Positions 25,595-37,154 of a DNA stretch of 64,000 nt are shown here, one piece after another (the first letter of the stretch is position 1; every line of letters begins with the position of its first letter). A program made the translations under genes and the position numbers. The notes beneath the pieces were generated by a model, which saw only the letters and a list, made by a program, of their open reading frames with translations, searched no databases and had not been told where the DNA came from. This stretch comes from Lentzea guizhouensis (GTDB lineage Bacteria > Actinomycetota > Actinomycetes > Mycobacteriales > Pseudonocardiaceae): NCBI RefSeq assembly GCF_001701025.1, contig NZ_CP016793.1, positions 4,898,001 to 4,962,000 of the forward strand. Direction: 5' to 3'.

Positions 25595-26282
25595 AGAGCT
25601 CCATCGCGTGCTGATGGTGTTCGCAGCGACCGCCGCCGGTCGCGATCGTGCAGGGCGTGCCCTTCTTGGTGAGGGCGCCGCACTGCAGGGCCGGGTCGTG
25701 GATGTGGCACAGTCCGCTCGGGCCCGCGGTGATCGGGCACGGCGTGCCCTTCTTCGTGGGCGTGCCGCACGGGTTGCCGCTCGGCTTCTGCGGCTGCCTG
25801 GGCTTGGTCGCCTTCTTGGGTTTTGCTTGCGGTTGCGTGATCTCGCGTCCTGTCACCTCCTCGACGCCGCGCACGGCCAGGCGGTCGGCGCGCTCGTTCT
25901 CCGGGTGGCCGGCGTGGCCCTTGACCCAGTGCCATTCGACGTCGTGCTGGTCCGCCGCGGCTTCGAGCCGGCGCCACAGGTCGGCGTTCTTGACCGGCTC
26001 GCGCGACTTGGTGAGCCAGCCGTTCGCCTTCCAGCCGTGCACCCAGGACGTGATGCCGTTGCGGACGTAGGTGCTGTCCGTGTAGAGCCGCACGGTCGAA
26101 CGCCGGGTCAGGCCCTCCAAGGCCATGATCGGCGCCATCAACTCCATGCGGTTGTTCGTCGTGGGGCCGATCTCACCGCCGTAGATGTCCTTCTCGTGCG
26201 CGCCATAGCGCAGCACCGCGCCCCAGCCACCCGGTCCCGGGTTCGGGCTGCACGCGCCGTCGGTGTAGATCTCGACCTCCAT
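25587..26282 (-). CDS. rnhA: Ribonuclease HI with duplicated C-terminal Cys/His modules
   Basis: Residues 1-145 form a complete RNase [21 protein letters not shown] (Asp-8), [11 protein letters not shown] (Glu), [12 protein letters not shown] (Asp), [16 protein letters not shown] (His and Asp). It removes RNA from RNA-DNA hybrids. A Lys/Pro-rich linker follows ([16 protein letters not shown]). Then come two ~30-residue repeats, [11 protein letters not shown] with a later CHIH, and [11 protein letters not shown] with a later CEHH. Each has three Cys and two His and looks like a small zinc-binding module resembling DUF5763. The module may add nucleic-acid binding. At 231 residues it is about 75 longer than a minimal RNase HI. 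Confidence 0.9.
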   Translation of the reverse strand: MEVEIYTDGACSPNPGPGGWGAVLRYGAHEKDIYGGEIGPTTNNRMELMAPIMALEGLTRRSTVRLYTDSTYVRNGITSWVHGWKANGWLTKSREPVKNADLWRRLEAAADQHDVEWHWVKGHAGHPENERADRLAVRGVEEVTGREITQPQAKPKKATKPRQPQKPSGNPCGTPTKKGTPCPITAGPSGLCHIHDPALQCGALTKKGTPCTIATGGGRCEHHQHAMELFS

Positions 26283-26293
26283 GCGTCCTGAGA

Positions 26294-26713
26294 TTACCGA
26301 CGAGGTCCGACAGTTCTGCGACGGCGGTTGGCGGCGATGATGTGGCGGAACATCTCGACCAGCGCGGGCGCGTTGACCGGCTGGTCGCGGTAGACGGAGA
26401 TCATGCGGGCGGTCTTGTTGGCGTGGCCGCTGGTGATGATGTTGTGCGGGTCGGGCACGGCGGCCTTGTCGTAGAGGAAGACGTTGACGTGGTCCTTCGT
26501 GCCGAGCAGGGCGCAGATGTTGCCGTCGAGGACGAAGTAGGGGCGGTCGGTGAACTTGATCGTCTCCTCGACGGAGGGGTCGGCCTCGTGGACGAGGGCG
26601 CGGACCTGGCGGCAGATGTCCTGCTGCCAGTCCGGGAGGGCGGCGATGTAGGCGTCGACGCGCGGGTCGGTGTGCATGTCCGGGTGTCGCGGCTGGGTCG
26701 CGGATTTCGACAT
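26294..26713 (-). CDS. DUF1801 domain protein
   Basis: A 139-residue protein of the DUF1801/YdhG-like fold: [59 protein letters not shown], a C-terminal [11 protein letters not shown]. The function of the family is unknown, and some members are linked to intracellular iron-handling or stress. ATG 26713 shares one base with the stop of the preceding gene (TGATG), so the two are coupled. Confidence 0.8.
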   Translation of the reverse strand: MSKSATQPRHPDMHTDPRVDAYIAALPDWQQDICRQVRALVHEADPSVEETIKFTDRPYFVLDGNICALLGTKDHVNVFLYDKAAVPDPHNIITSGHANKTARMISVYRDQPVNAPALVEMFRHIIAANRRRRTVGPRR

Positions 26714-27369
26714 CAGCGGGGCAGCCAGCTCGCCATGTCGGCCAGCGCGTCGAGAACGTCGCCGCTGACCTGGCCGGACGCGGTCTCGGCCTCCGCGATC
26801 ACGACTGTGTCGCCGTCCGGGCGGGACTGGTAGTGCAGCGCGGTGAAACGCACGTCGGCCAGGTCCAGCAACGGGGCGGCGAGCGGGGTGATGTCGCCGG
26901 TTCCGTGCACGTCGATCAGCCGCTTGAACTCGCCGGCTTCGCGGCGGCCGCGGAAGCCGACCCACGCGACGGACACGACCGCGACGTTGCCCCGGTCGTC
27001 GCCCACCGCCAGCAGGGTGCGGTCGAGCGACTTGCACGGGTTGCGCATGAAGTGGTCGCGGACCTGCCCGAACGAGTGCGTGAGGCACTGTGCTTCCGCT
27101 TTGGCGGTGCGTTTGAGCGTGCGCATGTTGAGCTGGCGCCAGGCGCCGTCGGCATCACCCTTGCGGGCGGACTTCCTGCCCTCGGACTTCGCCCTGGTGA
27201 GGTTCATCCCCACCGAGTCGACGGCGGTCGTGGACGCTCCGCCGCCGAGGGAGATTCCTCCGCTGCCGGCCGCGACCGAGACCGCGAGCGCTGCGGCGGC
27301 CACGGTCACCCCGGCCTTGCCCGCGCCGGGATCCGATCCGCCACCTTTGCCGCCGATTCGCCGAGCCAT
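26713..27369 (-). CDS. Conserved protein of unknown function
   Basis: A 218-residue protein starting at ATG 27369 with GAGGAGGCAA upstream. The N-terminus is Gly-rich ([18 protein letters not shown]), followed by one hydrophobic stretch ([23 protein letters not shown]) and a soluble domain with [41 protein letters not shown] and [20 protein letters not shown], ending [20 protein letters not shown]. The layout suggests a membrane-tethered or secreted protein with a mixed alpha/beta domain. I do not recognise the family. It is the first gene of a two-gene operon with the DUF1801 gene. Confidence 0.7.
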   Translation of the reverse strand: MARRIGGKGGGSDPGAGKAGVTVAAAALAVSVAAGSGGISLGGGASTTAVDSVGMNLTRAKSEGRKSARKGDADGAWRQLNMRTLKRTAKAEAQCLTHSFGQVRDHFMRNPCKSLDRTLLAVGDDRGNVAVVSVAWVGFRGRREAGEFKRLIDVHGTGDITPLAAPLLDLADVRFTALHYQSRPDGDTVVIAEAETASGQVSGDVLDALADMASWLPR

Positions 27370-27449
27370 CGAGTTGCCTCCTCGGGCGACGAGGAGACCG
27401 CACACGCCGCTGCGGCTGGGGTGGATTGGGGCCAAAGCACCCGATCGGC

Positions 27450-28484
27450 TCAGCGGGAAGGGCATTCCAGGTGCACGTGCGCCAGCCGTGCGGCCGTGAC
27501 CAGATCGGCCTCGTGACCGTGCCGGGCGACGGCCTGCAGACCGACCGGCAGACCACCGGACAAGCCAGCCGGGATGCTCACCGCCGGGTGACCGCTCAGG
27601 TTGAACGCCCAGGTGAGGCTGGTGTTCAACTGCGCGCCGGGTCCGTCGTGACCGTGCGGCGGGCCGGGTGTCGCGGGGGTGAGCAGCAGGTCCGTCGTCT
27701 CGAAGAACGCGTCCAGCGCGGGGTTCGGGCCGCAGCGGTGGGCGAACCAGTCGTCGGCGGGGTCCGCGAGCACGAGGTCCGCCGGGCGAGGGCACAACGC
27801 CTGCGCGGCGGAGGAGGCCACCGCTGCCTGGGCGGGGTCGACGGACGCGAAGCCCAGGTCGGGGGACCAGGCCGCGGTCACCGGGGACGTGCCGGAGCAG
27901 CCGAGGTAGAGGGCCAGGTCGTCGGGATGGCGGGCGAAGACGCCGACGGCGGCGCGTTCGGAGGAGGTCGTCTTCAAGCCCAGAACGCCGCACCACGCGG
28001 CCGGGATGCGGATCGAGCCCGCGCCGTCCACGCCGGTGGCGAGGGGGACGACGCCCGAAGCGACGGCGACGGCGGAACCTGCGGAGGAACCGCCGGGGGT
28101 GCGGTCGAGGTGCCACGGGTTGCGGGTGACGCCACGGGCGTTGCGGCCCCAGGTCTGCCACGGGGTGGTGCCATCGGGGGTGGTGGTGAGGCCGATCGGG
28201 ACGCAGCCCAGGGCGATCAGGTGGTCGCGGTGGGAGCGTCGTTCGCCGCGTTTGACGGCGATGGGGACGCCGGCGAGGGGGAGGAACGAGGTGCGCACGC
28301 GGCGGTCGACCTCGGCGGCGTGGGCCAGGGCGGAGGGGAACACCTCGGCGAACGCGCACAGGGCCGGTTCGACGCGGGCGAGGCGGGCGAGGGCGGCGGT
28401 GACCTGCTCGACGGCGGTGGTGGCGCCGGTGGTGACGGCGTGGGCGATCTCGGTGGCGGTCGGTTCGGGCATCACGCTCATCAT
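27450..28484 (-). CDS. Amidase signature family protein (short form)
   Basis: A 344-residue amidase. [10 protein letters not shown] supplies the catalytic Lys, [18 protein letters not shown] the Gly/Ser-rich signature with the cis-Ser, and [20 protein letters not shown] the nucleophilic Ser. The family usually has about 450-500 residues. Here the segment between the Lys and the GGSS motif and the C-terminal half are shortened, though the triad is intact. It hydrolyses an amide, substrate unknown. Start codon choice is uncertain (28484 or 28472). It is divergent from the next gene, with starts 12 bases apart. Confidence 0.8.
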   Translation of the reverse strand: MMSVMPEPTATEIAHAVTTGATTAVEQVTAALARLARVEPALCAFAEVFPSALAHAAEVDRRVRTSFLPLAGVPIAVKRGERRSHRDHLIALGCVPIGLTTTPDGTTPWQTWGRNARGVTRNPWHLDRTPGGSSAGSAVAVASGVVPLATGVDGAGSIRIPAAWCGVLGLKTTSSERAAVGVFARHPDDLALYLGCSGTSPVTAAWSPDLGFASVDPAQAAVASSAAQALCPRPADLVLADPADDWFAHRCGPNPALDAFFETTDLLLTPATPGPPHGHDGPGAQLNTSLTWAFNLSGHPAVSIPAGLSGGLPVGLQAVARHGHEADLVTAARLAHVHLECPSR

Positions 28485-28495
28485 GCGGGAGGATC

Positions 28496-29083
28496 GTGCG
28501 GGTGAAGTGGACTCGTGCTGTGCACCACCTGGGTGAGCTCGCTGAGAAGTGCGGCGAGCTGCCTGCCTCGTTCTTCCGGTTCCAGGTGGTCGAGCTGTGG
28601 GTCTTCGGCGGCCTGCTGGACGTGCCCCGTGACGTGGAGACGATCGAGGTCGCGCTGGTGGCGGACCTGCCGGTCGAGGAGGTGCCGTGGCACGGCGAGC
28701 CGGTCGGGGCCGAGCACTGGGCGAACTCGACGCGGTTGTCGCGCAACCCGTTCACGCCGTTCTGGCGGTCGGCGGGAGCGCCGGTGTGGAACCACCGGAT
28801 CGAGCGACCGGCGCTGGTGTGGAGCGCGGCCGACGGGATCGCCGAGGAGACGCTCGTCGCGCTCAGCGACGGCACCGGTGAGCTGGTCCGGCAGCCCGCG
28901 CCGACGCCGGACGAGCTGCGCAAGCGGGTCGAGGAGGAGCTGGACGTCAGCCTCGCGGCACTGCGGGCGGCCCAGCAGACCTACACCGACCACCGCTGGG
29001 CGCCCGGCAAGCTGACGCCGTACTCGGACGCGTTGTGGCGGATCAGCGGCGGCTACCTGGACCTGCTCGACGTGGTCAACTGA
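28496..29083 (+). CDS. Conserved actinobacterial protein of unknown function (DUF7711-like)
   Basis: A 195-residue soluble protein: [79 protein letters not shown], and a C-terminal helix pair [20 protein letters not shown]. Close relatives are widespread in actinomycetes, and I recall the name DUF7711 for them. No catalytic motif is obvious; [21 protein letters not shown] recalls nucleotidyltransferase-like domains, a guess. GTG 28496 and GTG 28502 are both possible starts behind GGGAGG. Confidence 0.75.
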   Translation: MRVKWTRAVHHLGELAEKCGELPASFFRFQVVELWVFGGLLDVPRDVETIEVALVADLPVEEVPWHGEPVGAEHWANSTRLSRNPFTPFWRSAGAPVWNHRIERPALVWSAADGIAEETLVALSDGTGELVRQPAPTPDELRKRVEEELDVSLAALRAAQQTYTDHRWAPGKLTPYSDALWRISGGYLDLLDVVN

Positions 29084-29130
29084 TCCGATTCCACTCCGGC
29101 CCGGCAGCGGCTGGGCTACGTTCCGCGCTT

Positions 29131-30365
29131 GTGCAGAACACCCGTCGTGAGCTCGGCTGGCTCTGGGGGCCGGTCGTGCTGGCTCTCCTGGCCCTGTTCA
29201 CCGTCAGCGACACCGAGCTCGTGTCCACCCGCGCCGCGCACTTCGAGCTGAGCAAGTACGCGTTCGCCACGCTCGGGATGCCGCTCGTGGCCGCGGTCGT
29301 CGGCGTGTGGTTCTCGCGGCGGTGGCCGTGGTTGCTGGTGGCGGGGACGCTCGGGGTGCTGGTCGCGACGACCGAGTCGCACGTGCACCTGACGAGCTCA
29401 CGGCCGGGTATCGCGAGCATCGTGGCGTCGCTGGGCAGCGCGGGGGCGGTGCTGATCGTCCTCGGCGCGCTCGCGGCCGCACGGGACGCCGCGCTGGCCG
29501 CGGTGGTCGTCGCGGTGCCGCTGCTGGGGACGTTGTTCCTCGGGTTGTCGTGGCTGTCGAGCCCACTGCGGCCGGCGGCGCTCGAGATCACGCTGGCGGG
29601 CTCGCGGTGGCCGGCGCGGTGCTGGCGGTGGTCGCGGCGCGGACGGGCAAGGTGTCGGCCGAGCCGCTCGCCCGGCGGACCAGGGTGGTGGGTGTTCTCG
29701 CGGCACTGCTGCCGGTGGTGGTGGCGGTGGCCGGTCACCTGGTCTCGTTCGCACCGGTGGTGGCGGGGGTGTTGCTGCTGGTCGGCGCCGGTGGGCTCGC
29801 GATCGCGCTGGGACGTGGCGCGCTGCTCAGAACGGCGGCGGTGGGGCTCGTGCTGTTCGCGGTGGCCGCGCCGGTGACGCTCGCGATGTACATGTCCGCC
29901 AGCGGGGTGTCGAGGTACGCGCCCGCCGCGCTGATCGGAGTCGGGGTCGGGGTGCTCGCGGCGCAGCTGCGGCGGCCGACGGTGGTGGCGGCGCTGGCGT
30001 GCGCGGCGCTCGCCGTGCTCGTGGTGACGGTGGTCGAGTTCACCGGCGAGTACGTCGACGTGACGCAGGGCGGGCTGGGGTCGCTGGTCATCGGGCTGGC
30101 GATGGCCGCGGTGACGTCGACGGCCGCGACCGCCGCGCCCGTGCTGGTGCACCTGCGGGCGTTGCCGGTCGCGCTCGGGTTGCTGGTGGTGGCGTTCGCG
30201 GACGGGTTCCGGCAAGTGGTGCAGCCGTTGCTCGACTACCGGCGGGTGTGGGGGCAGTTGCCGGAGACGGAGTACACGTCGTTGTGGGGGTTGGTGTTGA
30301 GCGTGGCGGCGGCCGCGCTGGTGGTCATCGCGGTGCTGGACCACCGGGCGAAGGCGGCTGCGTGA
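29131..30365 (+). pseudogene. Multi-span membrane protein split by a frameshift
   Basis: From GTG 29131 the frame gives a membrane protein with four or so spans (WLWGPVVLALLALF, YAFATLGMPLVAAVVGVWF, WLLVAGTLGVLVATT, and AVLIVLGALAAARDAALAAV). At about 29600 it turns into an Arg/Trp-rich shadow. The adjacent frame continues seamlessly with GLAVAGAVLAVVAAR, further spans and the ending VVIAVLDHRAKAAA at 30365. Adding one G to the GGG at 29598-29600 joins both into about 411 residues with 9-11 spans. Family unknown. Either a real inactivating mutation or a single-base sequence error. Confidence 0.65.
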
Positions 30366-30410
30366 CGAGCAGTCATCAGCCGCGCAAGCGATGGACAAGT
30401 CCGGACTAGC

Positions 30411-30437
30411 GTAGCCTTCTGTGCTACGTGGGGCTAC
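30411..30437. promoter_or_regulatory. Possible autoregulatory site of the toxin-antitoxin operon
   Basis: GTAGCC at 30411-30416 and GGCTAC at 30432-30437 form an inverted repeat, with another GCTAC between, ending 9 bases before the antitoxin start. Phd-type antitoxins usually repress their own promoter at such symmetrical sites. Confidence 0.35.
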
Positions 30438-30446
30438 ACTCACTGT

Positions 30447-30725
30447 GTGAAGGTCATCAGCCAGCGGGAGTTCCGCAACCACTCCGCAGCCGTGATGGAC
30501 GCGGTGGAGGCGGGTGAGACCTACCACGTGACGCGTAACGGTGTAGAGGTCGCAGAACTCCGGCCTTTGCCTCGCCGCCGACGGCTGACTGCCGAGGAGC
30601 TTGTCGAGCGGCACAGAACCCTGCCTCGGGTTGACCATGCGCGCATGCGTCAGGAAGCCGATGAGTTTTTCGGCGATGAAGACCGTGTGGGCGACTCTGA
30701 CCCGTGGGAGCACAGTCGTGGCTGA
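30447..30725 (+). CDS. Phd/YefM family antitoxin
   Basis: A 92-residue antitoxin. The N-terminal prevent-host-death domain is clear: [36 protein letters not shown]. The C-terminal half ([30 protein letters not shown]) is the flexible toxin-neutralising tail. It binds DNA as a dimer and blocks the PIN toxin encoded next. GTG start at 30447. The stop overlaps the toxin start by 8 bases, giving the typical antitoxin-first coupled order. Confidence 0.88.
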   Translation: MKVISQREFRNHSAAVMDAVEAGETYHVTRNGVEVAELRPLPRRRRLTAEELVERHRTLPRVDHARMRQEADEFFGDEDRVGDSDPWEHSRG

Positions 30726-31122
30726 CCGTCCTGAGTCTGGAGTGCTCGACACGTGCGTCTACATCGACCTCGGTCTTCTGGACCCCGCTGATCTACCGGC
30801 GATGCCCGAGCTCACCGCTGTCACGGTGGCTGAGTTGCATCAGGGCGTGGCGATGGCCGGGGATGCCGCGTCCAGAGCCGCACGCACCGAAAAGCTCGGC
30901 GCGGCGATTGTGGACTTCGAACCACTGCCCTTCGACGGGCAGGCGGCCGCCCGATACGGCACGTTGGTTGCGCTGACGATGGCGGCGAACCGGAATCCGA
31001 AACCTCGGCGGACGGACCTGATGATCGCCGCCGTGGCTTCATCGCGTGGATTGCCGCTCTACACACGCAATGCCGAAGACTTCAAAGGGCTCGACGACAT
31101 GGTCACGATCATCGAAGTGTGA
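30718..31122 (+). CDS. VapC-type PIN domain toxin
   Basis: A 134-residue PIN-domain ribonuclease. [11 protein letters not shown] carries the first catalytic Asp, [14 protein letters not shown] the Glu, [20 protein letters not shown] the third acidic residue, and [10 protein letters not shown] the fourth. VapC toxins cut specific tRNA or rRNA sites in a Mg-dependent manner and halt growth when free of antitoxin. GTG 30718 overlaps the antitoxin gene by 8 bases. The active site looks intact. Confidence 0.87.
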   Translation: MADRPESGVLDTCVYIDLGLLDPADLPAMPELTAVTVAELHQGVAMAGDAASRAARTEKLGAAIVDFEPLPFDGQAAARYGTLVALTMAANRNPKPRRTDLMIAAVASSRGLPLYTRNAEDFKGLDDMVTIIEV

Positions 31123-31124
31123 CG

Positions 31125-31154
31125 ACGGGGAGCCCGCGCTGACGGGCTCCCCGT
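31125..31154. terminator. Terminator hairpin between convergent genes
   Basis: Perfect 12-base arms ACGGGGAGCCCG at 31125-31136 and complement at 31143-31154, loop of 6, followed by TCGTT. It starts 3 bases after the vapC stop and lies before the end of the MBL gene, so it can serve both strands. Confidence 0.7.
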
Positions 31155-31163
31155 TCGTTGAGC

Positions 31164-31841
31164 TCACCAGCCTCGGGCGCGCCACTCCGCGAGCGACGGG
31201 CGTTCCTTGCCCAGCGTCGAGTCGTCGCCGTGACCGGGGTAGAACCAGGTGTCGTCGGGCAGCACCGCGAACAGCCTGTCTTCGACGTCGTTGATGAGCG
31301 AGGCGAAGTTGTCGGGCGACGTGGTCTTTCCCACACCCCCCGGAAAGAGTGAATCTCCGGTGAAGAGGTGCGGGTGGCCCTCGGAGTCGTCGTGGAGGAT
31401 CGCGATCGAGCCCGGGGTGTGGCCGCGCAGGTGGATCACCGTCAGGGGGACTTCGCCCACGTTGATGGTGTCGTTGTGGTCCACCAGGACGTCCGGGGGG
31501 ACGGGGAGGACGGCGGCGTCGAGCTCGTGGGCGACGGTGGTGCAGTCGTGGGCGCCGGCCAGGGAGGTGAGTGCCTGCCAGTGATCGGCGTGCTGGTGGG
31601 TGGTCACGATCGTGCGCAGGCGGGGGCGCGTCGGGATGTGGCCGAGCAGGTCGGTCAGGCGCTCGTGGTCGTTGGCCGCGTCGATGAGCAGCGCCTCGTT
31701 CGTGGACCGGCAAACCAGCAGGTAGGCGTTGTTGTCCATCGGTCCGACGGAGATCTTCGTGATGGTCAGCGCGGCGAGGGTGCGGCGGGTTGCGGGGCCG
31801 CCTGGCTCGACGTGACCGGTGTAGTTCTCGAGTACGTCCAC
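31164..31841 (-). CDS. MBL-fold metallo-hydrolase (glyoxalase II-like)
   Basis: A 225-residue metallo-beta-lactamase-fold enzyme. TTHQHADHW is the HxHxDH metal motif; LRGHTPGSIAIL supplies the next His, LFTGDSLFPGGVG the bridging Asp, and WFYPGHGDDSTLG the last His. The compact form and GHGDDSTLGKE ending match the actinobacterial hydroxyacylglutathione-hydrolase-like group, where mycothiol may replace glutathione. In many actinomycetes it lies beside the mycothiol-type isomerase and uvrA; here an acyltransferase separates them. Confidence 0.87.
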   Translation of the reverse strand: MDVLENYTGHVEPGGPATRRTLAALTITKISVGPMDNNAYLLVCRSTNEALLIDAANDHERLTDLLGHIPTRPRLRTIVTTHQHADHWQALTSLAGAHDCTTVAHELDAAVLPVPPDVLVDHNDTINVGEVPLTVIHLRGHTPGSIAILHDDSEGHPHLFTGDSLFPGGVGKTTSPDNFASLINDVEDRLFAVLPDDTWFYPGHGDDSTLGKERPSLAEWRARGW

Positions 31842-31992
31842 GGTGGCTGACGGTAGTCGCTCGAAGCGGTGCGCCGCACACCTTCAGGTTGCATACAGGT
31901 TGCACTCATAGGGTAAGTAAAGGTCAACAATCCGTCGCCGCGTACTCCGAACGCACCAAGACTCCGCATCGACGAACAGGTCCCCACCTCTC

Positions 31993-33141
31993 GTGATTCC
32001 AGCGCAACGACACAAGCCCCAGGCGGTCCGGCGGGTCAGCTGGGACGTGCTCAGGGTCGTCGCCATCGGGTGCGTGCTGCTCCACCACGCCACGGTCACC
32101 AGCGTCAGCAGCCACCCCGACCTGGGGCCGTTGCCGTTCACCTTCCCGATGTCGATGGGTGCCAGCACCCTGATGGTCGTCTCGGCGTTCTTCGCCTGTG
32201 CCACGCTCAGCCACGGCAGGCCCGGCCGGTTCCTGTGGAGAAGACTCGCGCGGCTGCTGCCCGCCTACATGGTCGCCGTGCTGGTCACCTATGCCGTGCA
32301 GAGATGGGTCGCGCCGCAGGGGTGGAGCCAGCTCGACGGCCGTGACGTCGTCTACAACCTGTTGCTGGTCAACCAGTGGTTCCCGGACGTCGACATCGTC
32401 GACTTCGCGTACTGGACCGTGCCGGTGCAGATCTGCGCGTTCGTCGCGGGTGCGCTGCTGGTGAAACGCTTGCGCGGCACCGGGCTGCGTGTCTTCCTGT
32501 GGGTGCTCATCGTCACCCCGTTGCTGCTGCGGCCGTTGCTCGACCACTCAGACACGCTCTTCATGATCTACAACGGGTTCGCGCTGCACCGTGCGCAGCT
32601 CTTCGCCGCAGGGATTGCCATCTGGCTGTGGTCCAAACACCGGCTGAGCACCCCGCATCTGGGCGCGCTGCTGACCGCCACGTTGGTGGCGCAGGCGATT
32701 CACACGACCGAGTACGGGTCCACGCTCGGCTTGGGGGTTTTGCTACTGCTCGTGTGCGCGGCGGCCGCTGGACCCGATTGGGTGTTCTTCACCGCCATCG
32801 AGAAGCCCGTCACGTGGCTGGCCGGCGTCTCCTACGGCGTCTACCTGATGCACCAGCAGATCGGCACCGTGGTGATGGACCGCATGCACTTCGTCGGGCT
32901 GCGGTCCTGGTGGCTGCCGGCGGGGTTCGTGACCTCGGCGCTGGTGCTCGGCTGGGCGCTGACCCGGTTCGTCGAACAGCCCGCCTACCGGCTGCTGACT
33001 CAGACCCAGTCAGGCAGCTCCGGCACCTCTCCGCGCAGGTCGGCGCCGTCGGAACGGCCGGTCAGCCACGCCAGCACGGCGCTCGCGGACCCGCTCACCG
33101 AGCTGCGGCTGGCCGGGCCGTTGAGCCCCCAGATGCGCTGA
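31993..33141 (+). CDS. Acyltransferase 3 family membrane protein
   Basis: A 382-residue integral membrane O-acyltransferase. The N-terminal WDVLRVVAIGCVLLHHA contains the catalytic His, GRPGRFLWRRLARLLPAY is the conserved R-x10-14-R/P block, and WTVPVQICAFVAGALLV and GVSYGVYLMHQQIGT follow. About ten spans are visible. Members acylate cell-wall sugars, lipids or secondary metabolites. The membrane part ends at about residue 335; the last ~45 residues (TQTQSGSSG...) are hydrophilic and lie fully antisense to the isomerase gene, a 142-base overlap. It separates genes that are usually neighbours, which suggests insertion. No strong ribosome-binding site is seen before GTG 31993. Confidence 0.8.
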   Translation: MIPAQRHKPQAVRRVSWDVLRVVAIGCVLLHHATVTSVSSHPDLGPLPFTFPMSMGASTLMVVSAFFACATLSHGRPGRFLWRRLARLLPAYMVAVLVTYAVQRWVAPQGWSQLDGRDVVYNLLLVNQWFPDVDIVDFAYWTVPVQICAFVAGALLVKRLRGTGLRVFLWVLIVTPLLLRPLLDHSDTLFMIYNGFALHRAQLFAAGIAIWLWSKHRLSTPHLGALLTATLVAQAIHTTEYGSTLGLGVLLLLVCAAAAGPDWVFFTAIEKPVTWLAGVSYGVYLMHQQIGTVVMDRMHFVGLRSWWLPAGFVTSALVLGWALTRFVEQPAYRLLTQTQSGSSGTSPRRSAPSERPVSHASTALADPLTELRLAGPLSPQMR

Positions 33142-33752
33142 GTGCCGTCGGGCAGCGCGACCTCGACGGCGAGCGGCTCGACGCGGCCCTCGAACTGCTG
33201 CACGGCGTCGTCGAGGAAGTCCACGACGAACTCCGCCGGCAGGTCGGCGAACGTCACACCGGCGTTCAGGTCGACCAGGTGGATCCACACCTCGCGCAGC
33301 CGCAGGAACGGCACGGTAGAGGCTGGGATGACCGCACCCTTGGGCGCGGTGACCTCGGACCGCCACGAGTGCGCGGGCAGCTCCCGGCAGGCGGTCTCGA
33401 AGCGCTGACACGCGGAGTCCAGGTCGGCCTTGATCACCTGCAGCAGCCGGCGCGAGCCCTCCTCGATGTCGGCGTCGCGGTCGGCCCGCGACGTGTACGC
33501 CTGGTGCTCGACCCCGGTCCTGGCCCAGGTGAGCAGGTTCACCAGCGCGTCGGCGTTGCGCGCGAGGTGGGTGACGACGTGTCCGCGGGTCCAGCCGGGC
33601 AGCAGGCTCGCGCCGCGCACCGCGGCCTCGTCCAGCTCCTCGACGACCTCGTACAGCACGTCCGTCGCCTGCCGCACGGCGTTGAGGTGCCGGTCGGGCA
33701 CTCCTCGTGGCGACGGCACCGGCGTGTGCTGCGTGGACGGCGTGTAGGTCAT
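33000..33752 (-). CDS. Maleylpyruvate isomerase family mycothiol-dependent protein
   Basis: A 250-residue two-domain enzyme. The N-terminal DinB/MDMPI_N domain has LLPGWTRGHVVTHLARNADA with the metal His, and FLRLREVWIHLVDLNAG supplies the second His pair. The C-terminal MDMPI domain ends with SGSASAVLAWLTGRSDG. The family uses mycothiol to isomerise maleylpyruvate or to conjugate electrophiles. Start ATG 33752 behind GGGAGAGG. It is divergent from uvrA. Confidence 0.87.
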   Translation of the reverse strand: MTYTPSTQHTPVPSPRGVPDRHLNAVRQATDVLYEVVEELDEAAVRGASLLPGWTRGHVVTHLARNADALVNLLTWARTGVEHQAYTSRADRDADIEEGSRRLLQVIKADLDSACQRFETACRELPAHSWRSEVTAPKGAVIPASTVPFLRLREVWIHLVDLNAGVTFADLPAEFVVDFLDDAVQQFEGRVEPLAVEVALPDGTQRIWGLNGPASRSSVSGSASAVLAWLTGRSDGADLRGEVPELPDWV

Positions 33753-33912
33753 GTGCTGCCTCTCCCCGACGTTGAGGCTGATCGAAGTGTCCAGCCTAGG
33801 AGGTAGAGCCTGCTCAGGGGAATGCGCGAGCCGCCCGATCCGTTTTTGTCAGGGGTGGCACCTAGCATGGTCGGCGGGCCGGTCGCAGCCACCATTCCGA
33901 TGCTAGTACGCT

Positions 33913-33928
33913 TCGAACGCTTGTTCGG
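33913..33928. promoter_or_regulatory. LexA/SOS box upstream of uvrA
   Basis: TCGAACGCTTGTTCGG matches the actinobacterial LexA operator TCGAAC-N4-GTTCGA at 11 of 12 defined positions. It lies 48 bases before the preferred uvrA start, predicting LexA repression and DNA-damage induction. Confidence 0.8.
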
Positions 33929-33975
33929 AAGAGTGTGGCGTGAAGGCCCCGCCAACAGCAGCCGAAGGGACCCCA

Positions 33976-36854
<2,879 letters not shown>

Positions 36855-36855
<1 letters not shown>

Positions 36856-37037
36856 TGATCCCACTCGATGCGCTGGCCCACCGCGAGCGCGCCCTTGCGG
36901 CGTCGCGCGGCGTGCCCGTGGCGTACCCCTTCAGCCTCGTCGAGGCGCTCGACATGTCGGAGCAGGCACTCCGCCGTGTCGCGGCTGTCAGCTGGTTGCG
37001 AACCCTGGAACGGCTTCCTCACCTCGCCGACAAGTGA
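36855..37037 (+). CDS. Small protein coupled to uvrA
   Basis: A 60-residue protein. ATG 36855 shares one base with the uvrA stop (TGATG). The sequence is helical: MIPLDALAHRERALAASRG, VAYPFSLVEALDMSEQALRR, VAAVSWLRTLERLPHLADK. No Cys or DNA-binding motif is visible, and I know no named family. Coupling with uvrA suggests co-induction after DNA damage, but the function is unknown. Confidence 0.6.
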
Positions 37038-37154
37038 ACCCGGACCGGCTCGCGCGGTGCTCGAACGCCGCTTGAGCCGGATTCCCGGGCAGGTGGAATC
37101 GGCCCTGTGATGTGACTTCCGCCGGGAGTCTGTCACTCGACCGAGCTATCCGGG

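Noticed and set aside
26713..28923. One 736-codon protein covering the amidase region
   Set aside because: Only the last 218 codons look like protein and have a ribosome-binding site; the first part is antisense or frame-shadow of the amidase and neighbouring genes.
30447..31122. Mobile island around the toxin-antitoxin pair
   Set aside because: No integrase, direct repeats, tRNA or change of base composition was found beside it.
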